A stretch of DNA of 64,000 bases from Methylocystis sp. IM3 (GCF_038070105.1 NZ_JBBPBZ010000002.1:550501-614500); one strand, 5' to 3'; counted from the first letter of the stretch, positions 8,817 to 19,462 are shown. Program-made: numbers and translations. The notes: a model not told the origin generated them from the letters alone.

Positions 8817-10957
8817 CAGCCGTTTCCTGTCATATGCGTTTGCAGCGCCCAGAGATGTGCGTAAAGCCCCTTGTCGTTTTTCAGCAGCTCGTCGTGCGAG
8901 CCGACCTCGACGATGCGGCCGCCCTCCATGCCGACGATGCGATCGCATCGGCGCACCGCCTGAAGGCGATGGGCGATGATGATGACGGTTCGGCCTTGTG
9001 CGATATTGAACATGTTTTCCTGGATCAGCTTCTCACTCTCGTAATCGAGCGCGCTGGTTGCTTCGTCGAGGATCAGAATCGGCGGGTTGATGGCGAGCGC
9101 GCGGGCGATGGCGATGCGTTGCCTCTGCCCACCGGAAAGATTGGCGCCTCTTTCCTCGATGATCGTGTCATAGCCGTTCGACAAACGACTGATGAACTCG
9201 TCGGCGCCCGACAGGCGCGCCGCCTGGATGACCTGAGCGCGCGTCATCCCTGGATTGGAAAGCGCGATATTGTCGTGCAGGGACCGATTGAAAAGCAGAT
9301 TTTCCTGGAGGACGACGCCAATTTGCGAGCGCAGCCACGAGGGGTTGACCTGGTTGACGTCGACGCCGTCGACAAGGACCTGTCCGGCCTCGGGGATGTA
9401 GAAGCGCTGTATGAGTTTTGCGAGCGTCGATTTTCCTGATCCGGAGCGCCCCACCACGCCGATGACCTCGCTCGGCCTGATGGTCAGCGAGACGTTTTTG
9501 AGCACCTCGGCCGAGCCCGGATTGTATCGGAAGGTGACGCCCCGAAATTCGATCGCGCCTTTTGCCGGCGGCAGATTGCCATGAGCCAGGTTCAGCGGCT
9601 CCATGGGCGTATTCAGAATATCGCCGAGGCGGTCGACAGAGATCTGGACCTGCTGAAAATCCTGCCAGAGCTGGGACAGTCTCAGGATCGGCTGCGACAC
9701 TTGCGCCGAGATCATGTTGAAGGCGACCAGTTCGCCGATGGAGAGATCGCCGTCGATGACCGCTTTCGCGCCAAAGAGCAGCAGAAGAGCGGTCGTCAGC
9801 TTGTTGACGAGCTGAATTGCCGATTGGCCCGAGGCGCCGAGAAGCCCGGCGTCGAACGAAGAGGAGACATAGGCTGCAAGCTTCTCTTCCCACTGAACCT
9901 GCATGGCGGGCTCGATCGCCGCGGATTTGATCGTCTGCGCGCCGACGACCGCTTCCACCAGCATTTGCTGGCTTTCTGCGCCGCGATTGAACTTCTCCTT
10001 GATCTGCTCCTGCAAAACCGGCCGAATGACCGCGGCGACGATCACATAAAGCGGGATCGACAGCAGCACGATCAGCGTCAGCTTCCAGGAATACATGATC
10101 AAAACAATGATGAAGATGATGGTGAAAAGAATGTCCAGGACAGAAAACAATCCCTGTCCGGTCAGAAAGCCCCTGATGGTTTCGAGCTCGCGCACGCGCG
10201 CCACCGTTTGGCCCGCCGAGCGCGTCTCGAAATAGTTCATCGGCAGATGGAACAGGTGGAAGAAGAGGCGCCGCCCGAGCTCCACGTCGATTCGATTGGT
10301 CGTGTGGGTCAGCGCATAGGTGCGAAGATACTGCAATACGACGTCGAACACATTGACGACCAGCAGCCCGCCCATCAGCACAAACAGCGTATCGTAGCCC
10401 TTGTGGCTCAGCACCTTGTCGATCACGACCTGGAAAAACAGCGGCGTGACGAGGCCGAATATCTGCAGGAACAGCGACGCCAGCAGCACATGCCCCAGCG
10501 GCTTCCGGTAGCGCCAGATCGACGGCAGAAACCACCGAAGGCTGAACGTCTGCGGATCGACGCCCGCGCCGCCGAGACGACGCGACACCAGGATGATGTT
10601 CGGTTCGACCGTCGCGAGCGTCTCCTCGGGGGAGAGTTCCTGATGCTGCCGCGTGACCGGATCGACGAAGCGGAATTTTCCTGAAGGTTGCTTGCCTCCG
10701 AAGACAACGAAACGCCCATCCCGCCGCCGCGCAATCGCGGGGACCGGGATCTTGATGAGGCGCTCGACGACGGCAGCGTCCGTCATGCGCGCCTTCAGGC
10801 CGAGCAGCTTCGCCGCATGGAGAAGATCGCGCGACTCCGCAGCGCGCCCCTGTAGGGACAATTCGCGCTGAATCTGCGCGGGGTCGGCCGCCACGCGGTA
10901 GTATCCTGCGATGGCGCAAAAAGAGAGAAGGCCCGAGTCGGGTGCGTTTTGGGTCAT
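8816..10957 (-). CDS. Type I secretion ABC exporter with C39-like domain
   Basis: A 713-residue permease-ATPase fusion of the HlyB/RtxB type. The N-terminal ~130 residues form a peptidase-C39-like domain. At the active-site position the sequence reads D7-S8-G9-L10-L11-S12, so the catalytic Cys is Ser and the domain should bind rather than cleave cargo, as in RTX exporters. Six transmembrane helices follow (about 155-440). The ATPase has Walker A GRSGSGKST, signature LSGGQRQR, Walker B ILILDEATSALD and H-loop IIIAHRL. It is first in the operon, divergent from the RTX peroxidase gene, its probable substrate. Confidence 0.93.
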   Translation of the reverse strand: MTQNAPDSGLLSFCAIAGYYRVAADPAQIQRELSLQGRAAESRDLLHAAKLLGLKARMTDAAVVERLIKIPVPAIARRRDGRFVVFGGKQPSGKFRFVDPVTRQHQELSPEETLATVEPNIILVSRRLGGAGVDPQTFSLRWFLPSIWRYRKPLGHVLLASLFLQIFGLVTPLFFQVVIDKVLSHKGYDTLFVLMGGLLVVNVFDVVLQYLRTYALTHTTNRIDVELGRRLFFHLFHLPMNYFETRSAGQTVARVRELETIRGFLTGQGLFSVLDILFTIIFIIVLIMYSWKLTLIVLLSIPLYVIVAAVIRPVLQEQIKEKFNRGAESQQMLVEAVVGAQTIKSAAIEPAMQVQWEEKLAAYVSSSFDAGLLGASGQSAIQLVNKLTTALLLLFGAKAVIDGDLSIGELVAFNMISAQVSQPILRLSQLWQDFQQVQISVDRLGDILNTPMEPLNLAHGNLPPAKGAIEFRGVTFRYNPGSAEVLKNVSLTIRPSEVIGVVGRSGSGKSTLAKLIQRFYIPEAGQVLVDGVDVNQVNPSWLRSQIGVVLQENLLFNRSLHDNIALSNPGMTRAQVIQAARLSGADEFISRLSNGYDTIIEERGANLSGGQRQRIAIARALAINPPILILDEATSALDYESEKLIQENMFNIAQGRTVIIIAHRLQAVRRCDRIVGMEGGRIVEVGSHDELLKNDKGLYAHLWALQTHMTGNG

Positions 10958-11676
10958 CTTGGCTCAGCTTGCGCGCCACCGACCTCGCCGAGGCGACCGA
11001 CGCGTCGCGGCTGGAAAAACGCGCTTGGAGACATGTGCGTGCTGGACCCTCTCACAACCGGCCATGAAGGAAGGCGCACGCGCGGCGCCGCTATCCAGGC
11101 GCCCGGCTCGTGAGGCCGCAGCGCCGAAACCAAACGCGAATCAAACGTATGCGCGGGTCCGACGACCACACTTTGTTTCTTCGAATCGCACGTTCGGATA
11201 CATGAGCGAGTTTTGTAACTCACCGAAACGGATTCGTAAATAGATAGTAAACACGCGCTTCAGGGGCTGCGTGCCGCTTTTTTGAGCGCAGACGCCAGGG
11301 CTGCGCCCGGAAACGGTGAGTAAACAAGGCGCGAAAATCGCGTCGGGGCGCTTCCCGGAAAACCGTGGATAATTAGGCGGGAACGCAAAGGATAGCGATC
11401 AGTTTTCATCATGATCGCCGGCTCGAGGGTTTGATCCTGGCGCCCAAAACGTCCGCGCCCGTCGTCTTTCGGCTATCCGCCAGTGGGCGTCGGCGCCCTG
11501 TCGTGGGGAACGCGGGCGACGCGCGAGCGTACGGCCTGCAAGCTCAATTATTAAAAAATCGTTAACAGTCTCTGGCGCCAAACTTTTTTTCTATCTTGGC
11601 CCCAATTTATCTTGTTGCCGAATGAAACTCGATGTAACCAGAGTCGTTACTGCTGCACGCTGCCGAGGAACGTAGG
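10958..11676. other. Divergent control region between secretion operon and RTX cargo
   Basis: About 720 bases with no gene. The right third (roughly 11540-11660) is notably AT-rich, with runs such as ttattaaaaaatcgttaac and acttttttt, and probably carries the rightward promoter of the RTX peroxidase gene. The left part must hold the leftward promoter of the exporter operon. No operator could be defined by eye. Confidence 0.5.
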
Positions 11677-14600
11677 ATGAAACTGACGCTGACCGATTTG
11701 AACTTCTGGTGGAACCAGATCAATCTGCCGAACAATACCCCTGCGTTCCCCACCGATCCGACCGGTTTGCGCGACGTCTCCGGCGCCGGCAACAATGTTT
11801 TCAATCCGAGCTGGGGCAACACGAATCAGCTCTTCCCGCGTCTCACCGCGGCGCAGTGGCGCAACGCCCAGGGAACGCTGGACGCGACGTTCCAGCCGGT
11901 CCTAACGCCGACGAGCTATGCGACGCGCGGCGTCAACCTCATCGACGGGCAGCCTCGCAACATCAGCAATTGGGTCGCGAATTCCAATCCCGGAGCGCTG
12001 GCGGCGCTGGGTTACACCACGCCGGGCGAGCAGAAGCTCGCTGTGCAGGACGACCCTTCCAAGACGCCGAATGGTCGCGTGTCGCCGCTGACTGGCGCGG
12101 ATAATCCGCTGGCCGCCAGCTCCTTCATGGGCTTTTTTGGCCAGTTCTTCGATCACGGTCTCGACTTCGTGAAGAAGGGCGCCGACGGCGTGGTTTATGT
12201 GCCGCTCGACGCGGGCGATCCGCTCTATGCGCAGGCCACTCAGGCCAATGTCCCGCCGGGCTTCCTCGCGTCGCGCACGAATACGGCGGCCGTCGCTTTC
12301 GGCGCCGGCGGATCCGACCAGGTGTTGCAGGATCTGCTCGGCGCGAATGGCGTCGAGGGAGGCCGTTCCTTCACTGCGGTGACGGGCGCCGGCGCGCTCG
12401 GCGCGACCGCCGGGGGCAATATCATTCTCAACGGCCGGCTGATCGCCATTCCGGCCAGCAACGGCGGCGCCGCCGGCGATCAGGCGATCCTGTCGGCGAT
12501 CAACGCCGTCACGGGAGAGACCGGGGTCACGGCGTCGCTCGACGGCGCAGGTCGGCTTACTCTGACGCCCGCGGCGGGCGACAGCTTCAACACGATTTCG
12601 CCCTTCATCGATCTCAGCCAGTCTTACGGCTCGATCGGCGATCACACTGTCTTCCTTCGCGAATATGATGCGAACGGCAAGGCGACCGGCGAGCTCGTCA
12701 GCGGCAATACGGCGGGCGGCTCCGTTCTCAATGGCGGGACGAGCACCGGCGTGTCGCGCTGGTCGGACATCAAGACGAATGCGCTTCGCATCGGCATCAC
12801 CCTGCACGACTACAATGTGAATGGCGTGCCGGTTTTCCGTCACAATGCGGACGGCAGCACCTATTTCGACGCCAATGGCAAGGCCTGGCTCGTCGCGACC
12901 GACAAGACGACCGGCGCGGTCGTTTATGTCCAGGACACGGCCAAGGACAAGCTCGCCGCTGCGAATCTCGAGCTTCTGACCAATCCGCAGGCGTTCCTCG
13001 ACGATATTGCGCACGCGGCGAACGCCGCGCTCGGCAATAATCTGAACGCTGCGGGCGACATCATCGACGCCACGAATGCGGCGCTGCTCAACGCCCATGT
13101 CATCGCCGGCGATGGTCGCGCCAACGAAAACCAGGGCCTCACCACGATCCACGACATCTTCCACAGCGAGCACGCCAACAATGTGCAGCAGGTGTTGTCG
13201 CACTTCCAGGTGACGAGCGGCGTCGCTGGGGAGGCTGGCGCGGTTTACCTCAAGGACGCGAACGGCAATTACGTCGATACGCAAGGCCGCGCCTGGACGG
13301 GCGAGGATATCTTCCAGGCCGCCAAGGGCGCGACCGAGATGGAGTATCAGCATCTCGTCTTCGCCGAATTCGCGCGCAAGCTCAGCCCGAACATCAACGC
13401 CTTCGCCGGTTACGACATTACGATCGATCCGGCCGTGACGTCGGAGTTCGCGAACGCCGTCTATCGTTTCGGCCACTCGATGATGACGAACAACATCGAG
13501 GAAACTCTTGCTGACGGGACGGACGTCTCCATTCCGCTGCTGCAGGGCTTCCTCGATCCGCTGAACTACAATGCGGATACGGCAAGCAACATCATGCGCG
13601 GCACGACCAACGCCGTCGGCAACATGATCGACGAGTGGGTTACGCCGGTTCTGCGCGACAACCTCGTGGGCCTGCCGCTCGATCTCGCGACGCTCAATCT
13701 GGTGCGCGGCCGGGACACGGGAACCGCCGCCCTGAACGTGGTCCGCGCGGACCTCTTCGCGCAGACGGGCCTGACCTCGCTGAAGCCCTATGCGAATTGG
13801 GATGAATTCGGCGCGAATCTCGTGCATCCCGAATCGATCGTGAACTTCATCGCGGCCTATGCGGAGACGGTCCTCAAGACGGACTTCGCCAATGTGCATG
13901 CGACCCAGGCGGAAATCGACGCCGTCAACAACGACGCGACGCTGACGCCCGAGCAGAAGACCTTCGCGCTCAACGCGCTCGATCTGCGCGCCAAGGCCAT
14001 CGCCGCCAGCCAGGACACCGCCTTCATGACGGCGGGGGCCGGCTCGGCCGCCTATGACGCCATGAACAGCATCGATCTGTGGATCGGCGGCCTCGCCGAG
14101 CAGAAGGTGTCGGGCGGCATGCTCGGGTCGACCTTCGACTTCGTCTTCGCCAACCAGCTCATCAAGCTGCAAAACGCCGATCGCCTGTATTATCTGAACC
14201 GCCTCGCCGGGACAGACATGCTGACGACGATCGACAGCCAGCTGTTCTCCGATCTGGTGATGCGCAACACCAATGCGCAGCATCTCTACGCCGATATCTT
14301 CTCGGCGGCGGACGACACGGTCGACATGAACAAGCTGTCGGCCGACCAGAGCAAGGATTACGGCACGCTGGCGGCGCTGAAGGCCGTGAAGATCGCCACC
14401 ACCGACGCGCTGGGCAATCCGGTCACGGTCGGCACGGCGGGCTTTGTCGGCAATACGTTCTACGGCAATGCGGGCGACTATCTCGACGCCCGCGGCGTGC
14501 TCAGCCCGAACGGCGCCGGCGTCGCCAGCGAGACCATCATCGGCACGGCGAACGCCGACCGCATCAATGCGCTGGATGGCAACGACACCGTCTATGGCGA

Positions 14601-17124
14601 CGGCGGCAATGACTTCATCGAAGGCGGCCTCGGCAACGACTTCCTGAAGGGCGGCAATGGCGACGACACGATCTATGGCGGCGGCGGCGCCGACACGATC
14701 GACGGCGGCGACGGCAATGACACCATCATCGGCGGCACGGGCCTCGACGTCCTGGCCGGCGGCGAAGGCAATGACGTCTTCGTCATGGACGCCGCCGAAT
14801 TCGGCCGTGGCAACACGGTCGATGGCGGCACCGGCTTCGACGTTGTCGACTATTCGCTCGCGGTTGGCCCGACCCCGAACACGGGTCTGACCATCGACCT
14901 CGGCGTCGTCGGCGCGGCGATCGTTCCGCCGACGCAGACCCCGCCCGACTCCTATCTGAATGTGGAGGGCGCTCGCGGCACGCGCTTCGCCGACACGATG
15001 CTGGCGAGCCAGGGCGGCAACGCCGCCAATCCGAACCCGATCTACCAGAACGACGCGCTGGGCAATCCGGTGCTCGTCAATCAGTATGGCGTGGAGGTGG
15101 TGCCGAACGCCGCGGGTACGAACGGTCAGAATGTCTTCGTAAAGTTCACCTTCGAGGGTGGCCTCGGCAACGACTCCATCACCGGCAGCAACGGCCTCGA
15201 CACGGTCTCCTATGAACATGCGGCCGGGGCGGTCACTGTCACGCTGACATCGCCGGCCGCGGGTTCGCCCGCGGGAACGCCCAATAGCGGCGTTTCCACC
15301 GGCGCGGACGGCAACGACACGCTGTCGAGCATCGAGAACATTCGCGGCGGCGCCTTTGCGGATACGCTGACGGGCGACGGTGGCGCGAATGAGATCGAGG
15401 GCGGCGCGGGCGCCGACCGCATCAACGGCGGCGCTGGCGCGGACACGGTCTCCTACGAGCACCGGGCCACGGGCGTGTCGGTCAATCTCCGGACCGGCGC
15501 GAACAGCGACAATGACGTCCTCACGAGCATCGAGAACGCGAGAGGATCGGCCTTCGCCGATACGCTCACGGCGTCGAACGCCGGCAGCGTCCTTTGGGGC
15601 ATGGATGGGGCTGACTCGCTCGTCGGCGGGACCGGCAACGACACGCTCGACGGCGGCCTCGGCGCGGACAACATGCAGGGTGGCGCCGGAAACGACATCT
15701 ACGTCGTCGACAATATCGGCGACGTGGTGACCGACACCGGCGGCGTCGACACGGTCCGCACCTCGCTCGTGAGCTATGCTCTCGGCGCCAACATGGAGAA
15801 TCTCGTCTTCACGGGCCTCGCTGGCTTCACCGGCACGGGCAATGCGCTCGCCAACAGCATCACCGGCGGCGACGCCGGCGACATCCTGGATGGCGGCGCG
15901 GGCGCGGATACGCTGGTTGGCGGCGCTGGCGACGACGTCTACCTCGTCGACGTGAATGGGGCCGGCAACGGCCTCCAGGATACGATCGTCGAAGGCGCCA
16001 ACGCCGACGCGGTCTTTGGCGCTCCGGTCACGGGGACCGATGCGCCGTCTTCGGCGATCCCGCTGGCTGCGGGCTTCACCGCGGCGACGGGCGGCGTCGA
16101 CACCATCCGGCTCCGCAGCACGGTCAATACGACCTACACGCTGCAGAACAACGTGGAGAACCTCGATGCGTCGCTGATCGGAGCGGGCCTCACCGCGGCC
16201 CTCACCGGCAACGCCGCCGCGAACGTGATCACCGGCCATGCCGGCGTCGACGCGATCAATGGCGGCGCGGGCGCCGACACGATGACGGGCGCCGCTGGCG
16301 CCGACCGCTTCGTGTTCAGCTCCGCGGCCGACATCGGCAACGCCGTCAACGCGCGGGACATCATCCGCGACTTCACGTCGGGGACCGATAAGCTCGATCT
16401 CTCCGCCGTCGACGGCAACAGGAACCAGGCCGGCGTGCAGGGCTTCACCTACATCGGGGCCAGCGCCTTCTCGAACGTCGCAGGCCAGCTGCGTCTCGAT
16501 CAAGGCGTCCTGTTTGGCGACACGAACGGCGACGGCGTCTCGGATTTCCAGATCCAGATGGACGGCGTCACGTCGCTGACCAATGCCGACTTCATCTTCG
16601 CCACGGGCGGGGGTGGCGGCGGCGGCGCGCTGCCTGCGAATCCGGGGACGCCGGGCCAGACGTTCACGTCGACTCTGGCGCGGCCGAACATCACCGGCAC
16701 GGCTGGCAATGATACGATGAACGGCAATCTGCGCGCCAACACGATCACCAGCCGCGCTGGCAATGACGTGATGACGGGCGGCGCCGGGAGAGACACCTTC
16801 GTGTTCAGCAACCTGGACGTGACGAACAACGCCAACAGCTCGGCCGCGACGTCGCTCTACACGGACACGATCACCGACTTCTCCGCCGCGCAGGGCGATA
16901 TCATCGATCTGCGTGGAATCGACGCCAACAGCGCGGTTGCCGGAGATCAGGCGTTCACCCTGCTCGGGGCTGGCCAGCAGTTTACGGCCGCGGGTCAGGC
17001 GCGTCTCGTCGTCAATGGCGCCAACAGCACGCTGGAGCTGAATACGACCGGGGCGACCGGGGCTGATTTTGCGATCAACCTCACCGGCGTCACCGCTCTC
17101 CCGGGGGCCAACGTTCGTCTCTAA
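11677..17124 (+). CDS. RTX haem peroxidase (animal-type, secreted)
   Basis: An 1815-residue protein. The first ~800 residues form an animal-type haem peroxidase domain: distal His160 in GQFFDHGLDF, the conserved RGRDTG segment, and a proximal-His candidate at His600 in VYRFGHSMM. The part after about residue 950 carries several blocks of nine-residue GGxGxDxUx calcium-binding repeats (residues about 955-1045, 1230-1260, 1310-1345, 1400-1430, 1515-1560, 1680-1710), ending in a hydrophobic C-terminal secretion signal region. There is no N-terminal signal peptide, as expected for type I secretion. This matches the bacterial 'peroxicin' type of the peroxidase-cyclooxygenase superfamily. Probably a secreted or surface enzyme using peroxide; the substrate is unknown. 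Confidence 0.9.
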   Translation: MKLTLTDLNFWWNQINLPNNTPAFPTDPTGLRDVSGAGNNVFNPSWGNTNQLFPRLTAAQWRNAQGTLDATFQPVLTPTSYATRGVNLIDGQPRNISNWVANSNPGALAALGYTTPGEQKLAVQDDPSKTPNGRVSPLTGADNPLAASSFMGFFGQFFDHGLDFVKKGADGVVYVPLDAGDPLYAQATQANVPPGFLASRTNTAAVAFGAGGSDQVLQDLLGANGVEGGRSFTAVTGAGALGATAGGNIILNGRLIAIPASNGGAAGDQAILSAINAVTGETGVTASLDGAGRLTLTPAAGDSFNTISPFIDLSQSYGSIGDHTVFLREYDANGKATGELVSGNTAGGSVLNGGTSTGVSRWSDIKTNALRIGITLHDYNVNGVPVFRHNADGSTYFDANGKAWLVATDKTTGAVVYVQDTAKDKLAAANLELLTNPQAFLDDIAHAANAALGNNLNAAGDIIDATNAALLNAHVIAGDGRANENQGLTTIHDIFHSEHANNVQQVLSHFQVTSGVAGEAGAVYLKDANGNYVDTQGRAWTGEDIFQAAKGATEMEYQHLVFAEFARKLSPNINAFAGYDITIDPAVTSEFANAVYRFGHSMMTNNIEETLADGTDVSIPLLQGFLDPLNYNADTASNIMRGTTNAVGNMIDEWVTPVLRDNLVGLPLDLATLNLVRGRDTGTAALNVVRADLFAQTGLTSLKPYANWDEFGANLVHPESIVNFIAAYAETVLKTDFANVHATQAEIDAVNNDATLTPEQKTFALNALDLRAKAIAASQDTAFMTAGAGSAAYDAMNSIDLWIGGLAEQKVSGGMLGSTFDFVFANQLIKLQNADRLYYLNRLAGTDMLTTIDSQLFSDLVMRNTNAQHLYADIFSAADDTVDMNKLSADQSKDYGTLAALKAVKIATTDALGNPVTVGTAGFVGNTFYGNAGDYLDARGVLSPNGAGVASETIIGTANADRINALDGNDTVYGDGGNDFIEGGLGNDFLKGGNGDDTIYGGGGADTIDGGDGNDTIIGGTGLDVLAGGEGNDVFVMDAAEFGRGNTVDGGTGFDVVDYSLAVGPTPNTGLTIDLGVVGAAIVPPTQTPPDSYLNVEGARGTRFADTMLASQGGNAANPNPIYQNDALGNPVLVNQYGVEVVPNAAGTNGQNVFVKFTFEGGLGNDSITGSNGLDTVSYEHAAGAVTVTLTSPAAGSPAGTPNSGVSTGADGNDTLSSIENIRGGAFADTLTGDGGANEIEGGAGADRINGGAGADTVSYEHRATGVSVNLRTGANSDNDVLTSIENARGSAFADTLTASNAGSVLWGMDGADSLVGGTGNDTLDGGLGADNMQGGAGNDIYVVDNIGDVVTDTGGVDTVRTSLVSYALGANMENLVFTGLAGFTGTGNALANSITGGDAGDILDGGAGADTLVGGAGDDVYLVDVNGAGNGLQDTIVEGANADAVFGAPVTGTDAPSSAIPLAAGFTAATGGVDTIRLRSTVNTTYTLQNNVENLDASLIGAGLTAALTGNAAANVITGHAGVDAINGGAGADTMTGAAGADRFVFSSAADIGNAVNARDIIRDFTSGTDKLDLSAVDGNRNQAGVQGFTYIGASAFSNVAGQLRLDQGVLFGDTNGDGVSDFQIQMDGVTSLTNADFIFATGGGGGGGALPANPGTPGQTFTSTLARPNITGTAGNDTMNGNLRANTITSRAGNDVMTGGAGRDTFVFSNLDVTNNANSSAATSLYTDTITDFSAAQGDIIDLRGIDANSAVAGDQAFTLLGAGQQFTAAGQARLVVNGANSTLELNTTGATGADFAINLTGVTALPGANVRL
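14541..14790 (+). repeat. Main block of RTX nonapeptide repeats
   Basis: Tandem 27-base units encode GGxGxDxUx nonapeptides (for example GGNGDDTIY, GGGGADTID, GGDGNDTII). These fold as a calcium-bound beta-roll outside the cell. Further, more diverged blocks follow downstream in the same gene. Confidence 0.85.
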
Positions 17125-17283
17125 GAACAATGCGGGCGCCGGTTTGTCGGCGCCCGCTCTCTCGGTCCTCGGCGTCAGTCGCCAGGCCTTGCCGGTTTTT
17201 CGGGAGCCCTCGCCGTTCCGCGCGATGGCTCCTTACGAGTTGCGTTGCGTCTGTGTTTGACCAGGAACAGCGGGCATTTCGAG

Positions 17284-19422
17284 ATGGTGAAGACGCCAAC
17301 CATTACCGACGCATGGGCGACGAACGGCTACGTCAACAAAGATAATAACGCGCCTTTCCAGATGCTCTCGGGGACCGCGGACCCCGGCGCCACGATTCAT
17401 ATCTTCTTCAATGGCGGCACGTCTCCCGCCTTTACGGTCACGGCCGGTCAGAACGGGCGGTGGACCAAGGTCATCGGCACCCTGCCGGACGGCAGTTACA
17501 GCTATATCGCCGTCGCTACTGTAAACGGCGTCTCCAGCGACCCCAGCGCGCAGCTCGATTTCATCGTCGACACGCAACCGCCGGCGGCGCCCGTGCTCAA
17601 GCATGTCGCGGACGCCTCCAACCCGGCGCGCGACAATGGGTTCAGCGTGACGGCTGGCGCGGCGGTCATCGTGTCTGTCGGCGGCGTGCCGCTCACGGAT
17701 CAGCAATTGGCGGCTGACTTCACCAGGACGACAGCGGACGGTTTCGACACCTATCTCGCAAATCCCGGGGTCTTCACGGGTTACGAAGTCATTTCCGTGC
17801 TCGCCACGCAGTCCGACGATGCGGGGAACCGCAGTTCGGCTCAGACGATGCTCCTCAACAATGTCCCCGCGCCGGGGACCGCCCCGACGATTTCGGACAT
17901 CGCCGTCGTGAATGGCTTTGTCAACGCCGCGCACAATACGGTGGACCAGACGCTTTCGGGAAAAGCGGCGGCCGGCGCGGAGGTGGTGATCTATCGCAAC
18001 GGCTCCGAAGCCTATCGGGTGACCGCCGGCGCCGACGGGAGCTGGAGCAAGACGATCGGCGCGCTGTCCGATGGGACTTACAGCTACACGGCCGCGGCGA
18101 TCCTCGCGGGTGAAACGAGCCAGCTCAGTCAGCCGCTCGTCTTTGTCGTCGACACGGCGCCGCCGGCGGCGCCCGCTCTGAGCCACATCGCCGGCTCGGC
18201 CGCCAACATCGACAGCGGCTTCAGCGTCACCGCGGGCGCGGCTGTCGAGATCCTCGTCGCGAGCCAGAAGCTCACGGCCGAGCAGGTCGCCGCGGATTTC
18301 GTCAAGACGACCGTGAATGGTCTCGACTTCTACGTCGCCAAGCCCGGCGCCTTCACCGGGACCCAGTCGATCAGCGTTTCCGCCACTCAGACGGACCCGG
18401 CAGGCAATGTGAGCCCGGTCCAGAGTCTCGTCCTCAATCCGCTGGCCGCGCAAAATCCCGCGCCTGCGAGCAATGGCTCAGGGACTGTGTATCCGAATTT
18501 CATGGCCGCCATGACGGACAACGCGCTTGTCTTCGGCGCCGAGCCGACGGCGGCGAGAGCGCAGCTCCTCTACGACTTCACGACAAACACCCTGTCTTTC
18601 GACAGCGACGGCACGGGTCCGAACGCAGCGGAAGCAATCGGCTCCGGCCTGGGCCTCGATCATCTCGTCTTCGGCGACCGTGCAACAGCCGCAGGGCCGC
18701 AGCTTATCTTCGATCCCGCCAAAAGGTCGCTTTCGGTCGACATGGACGGGACCGGGCCAAAGGCTGCCGTCGAACTCTATTCGCTGGAGCCGAGCTCTCT
18801 GGCGGCGCGCGTTTCGAGCTTCTTCACCAATCTCATGAATGATTCGCGTGACCTGTTTCAGGAGTACCGCGATGCATTCCTTTCTGAGTCTGGGCGGCAT
18901 TATAACTCCTTTGGAAGCAGCACGCCGGGCGACGATACGCTGACCGGAACGGCGGGGAACGACTTCATGCGTGGAGGCGCCGGCGCCGACTCGCTCTCCG
19001 GTCTCCTGGGAAATGATTTTCTCTCCGGCGGCGTCGGCGACGACTGGCTGTCGGGTGGGCTGGGCTCGGATGTCCTGCGCGGCGGCGCGGGGCAGGACGC
19101 CTTCGTTTTCGACACGACGCCTGTCAGTGGTCAGATCGACGTAGTGCGTGATTTTGTAGTTCAGGAAGACTACATCGAACTCTCGCAATCCGCCTTCGCC
19201 GCGCTGGATCTCGGGAACCTCTCCGCCGACGCCTTCTACAGCGCGCCCGACGCGACGAGCGCCCAGACGGCGAGCCAACATATTATTTTCAATCAGACCA
19301 CCGGCGCGCTGCTGTACGACGCCGACGGTTCACAGAATGGCGCGGCGCCCATTCAGTTCGCCACATTGACGCCGTCGGGCATGGTGGGCACGCTCTCCGC
19401 CGGCGATTTCCAGGTGACGTGA
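17284..19422 (+). CDS. RTX protein with duplicated Ig-like units
   Basis: A 712-residue secreted protein. Two ~190-residue units (about 17300-17865 and 17880-18435) each contain a bacterial Ig-like domain ending in FxVDTxPPAAPxL and a second conserved module beginning SVTAGAAV, so the N-terminal half arose by duplication. A linker rich in FDSDGTG-type acidic motifs follows. RTX repeats (GGAGADSLS, GGVGDDWLS, GGLGSDVLR) lie near 18940-19110, and a C-terminal type I signal ends in SAGDFQVT. The ATG at 17284 is preferred; a TTG at 17245 is possible and neither has a strong ribosome-binding site. Likely a surface or biofilm adhesin exported with the peroxidase by the same system. Confidence 0.82.
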   Translation: MVKTPTITDAWATNGYVNKDNNAPFQMLSGTADPGATIHIFFNGGTSPAFTVTAGQNGRWTKVIGTLPDGSYSYIAVATVNGVSSDPSAQLDFIVDTQPPAAPVLKHVADASNPARDNGFSVTAGAAVIVSVGGVPLTDQQLAADFTRTTADGFDTYLANPGVFTGYEVISVLATQSDDAGNRSSAQTMLLNNVPAPGTAPTISDIAVVNGFVNAAHNTVDQTLSGKAAAGAEVVIYRNGSEAYRVTAGADGSWSKTIGALSDGTYSYTAAAILAGETSQLSQPLVFVVDTAPPAAPALSHIAGSAANIDSGFSVTAGAAVEILVASQKLTAEQVAADFVKTTVNGLDFYVAKPGAFTGTQSISVSATQTDPAGNVSPVQSLVLNPLAAQNPAPASNGSGTVYPNFMAAMTDNALVFGAEPTAARAQLLYDFTTNTLSFDSDGTGPNAAEAIGSGLGLDHLVFGDRATAAGPQLIFDPAKRSLSVDMDGTGPKAAVELYSLEPSSLAARVSSFFTNLMNDSRDLFQEYRDAFLSESGRHYNSFGSSTPGDDTLTGTAGNDFMRGGAGADSLSGLLGNDFLSGGVGDDWLSGGLGSDVLRGGAGQDAFVFDTTPVSGQIDVVRDFVVQEDYIELSQSAFAALDLGNLSADAFYSAPDATSAQTASQHIIFNQTTGALLYDADGSQNGAAPIQFATLTPSGMVGTLSAGDFQVT

Positions 19423-19462
19423 GACGTCGAAGGGGAGACCCTTCGTGCGTCTTGGCTGAAGA

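Noticed and set aside
8816..10957. Bacteriocin exporter that cleaves a GG leader
   Set aside because: The catalytic Cys of the C39 domain is Ser, so it should not process leaders; the neighbouring RTX proteins fit as cargo instead. It is therefore not assigned to the modified peptide.
11902..17130. A 1742-codon open frame antisense to the RTX peroxidase gene
   Set aside because: It is a by-product of high GC and the codon pattern of Asp/Gly/Asn-rich repeats. It has no ribosome-binding site and its translation is a low-complexity Arg/Val/Asp/Glu mix, while the plus frame has clear domains.
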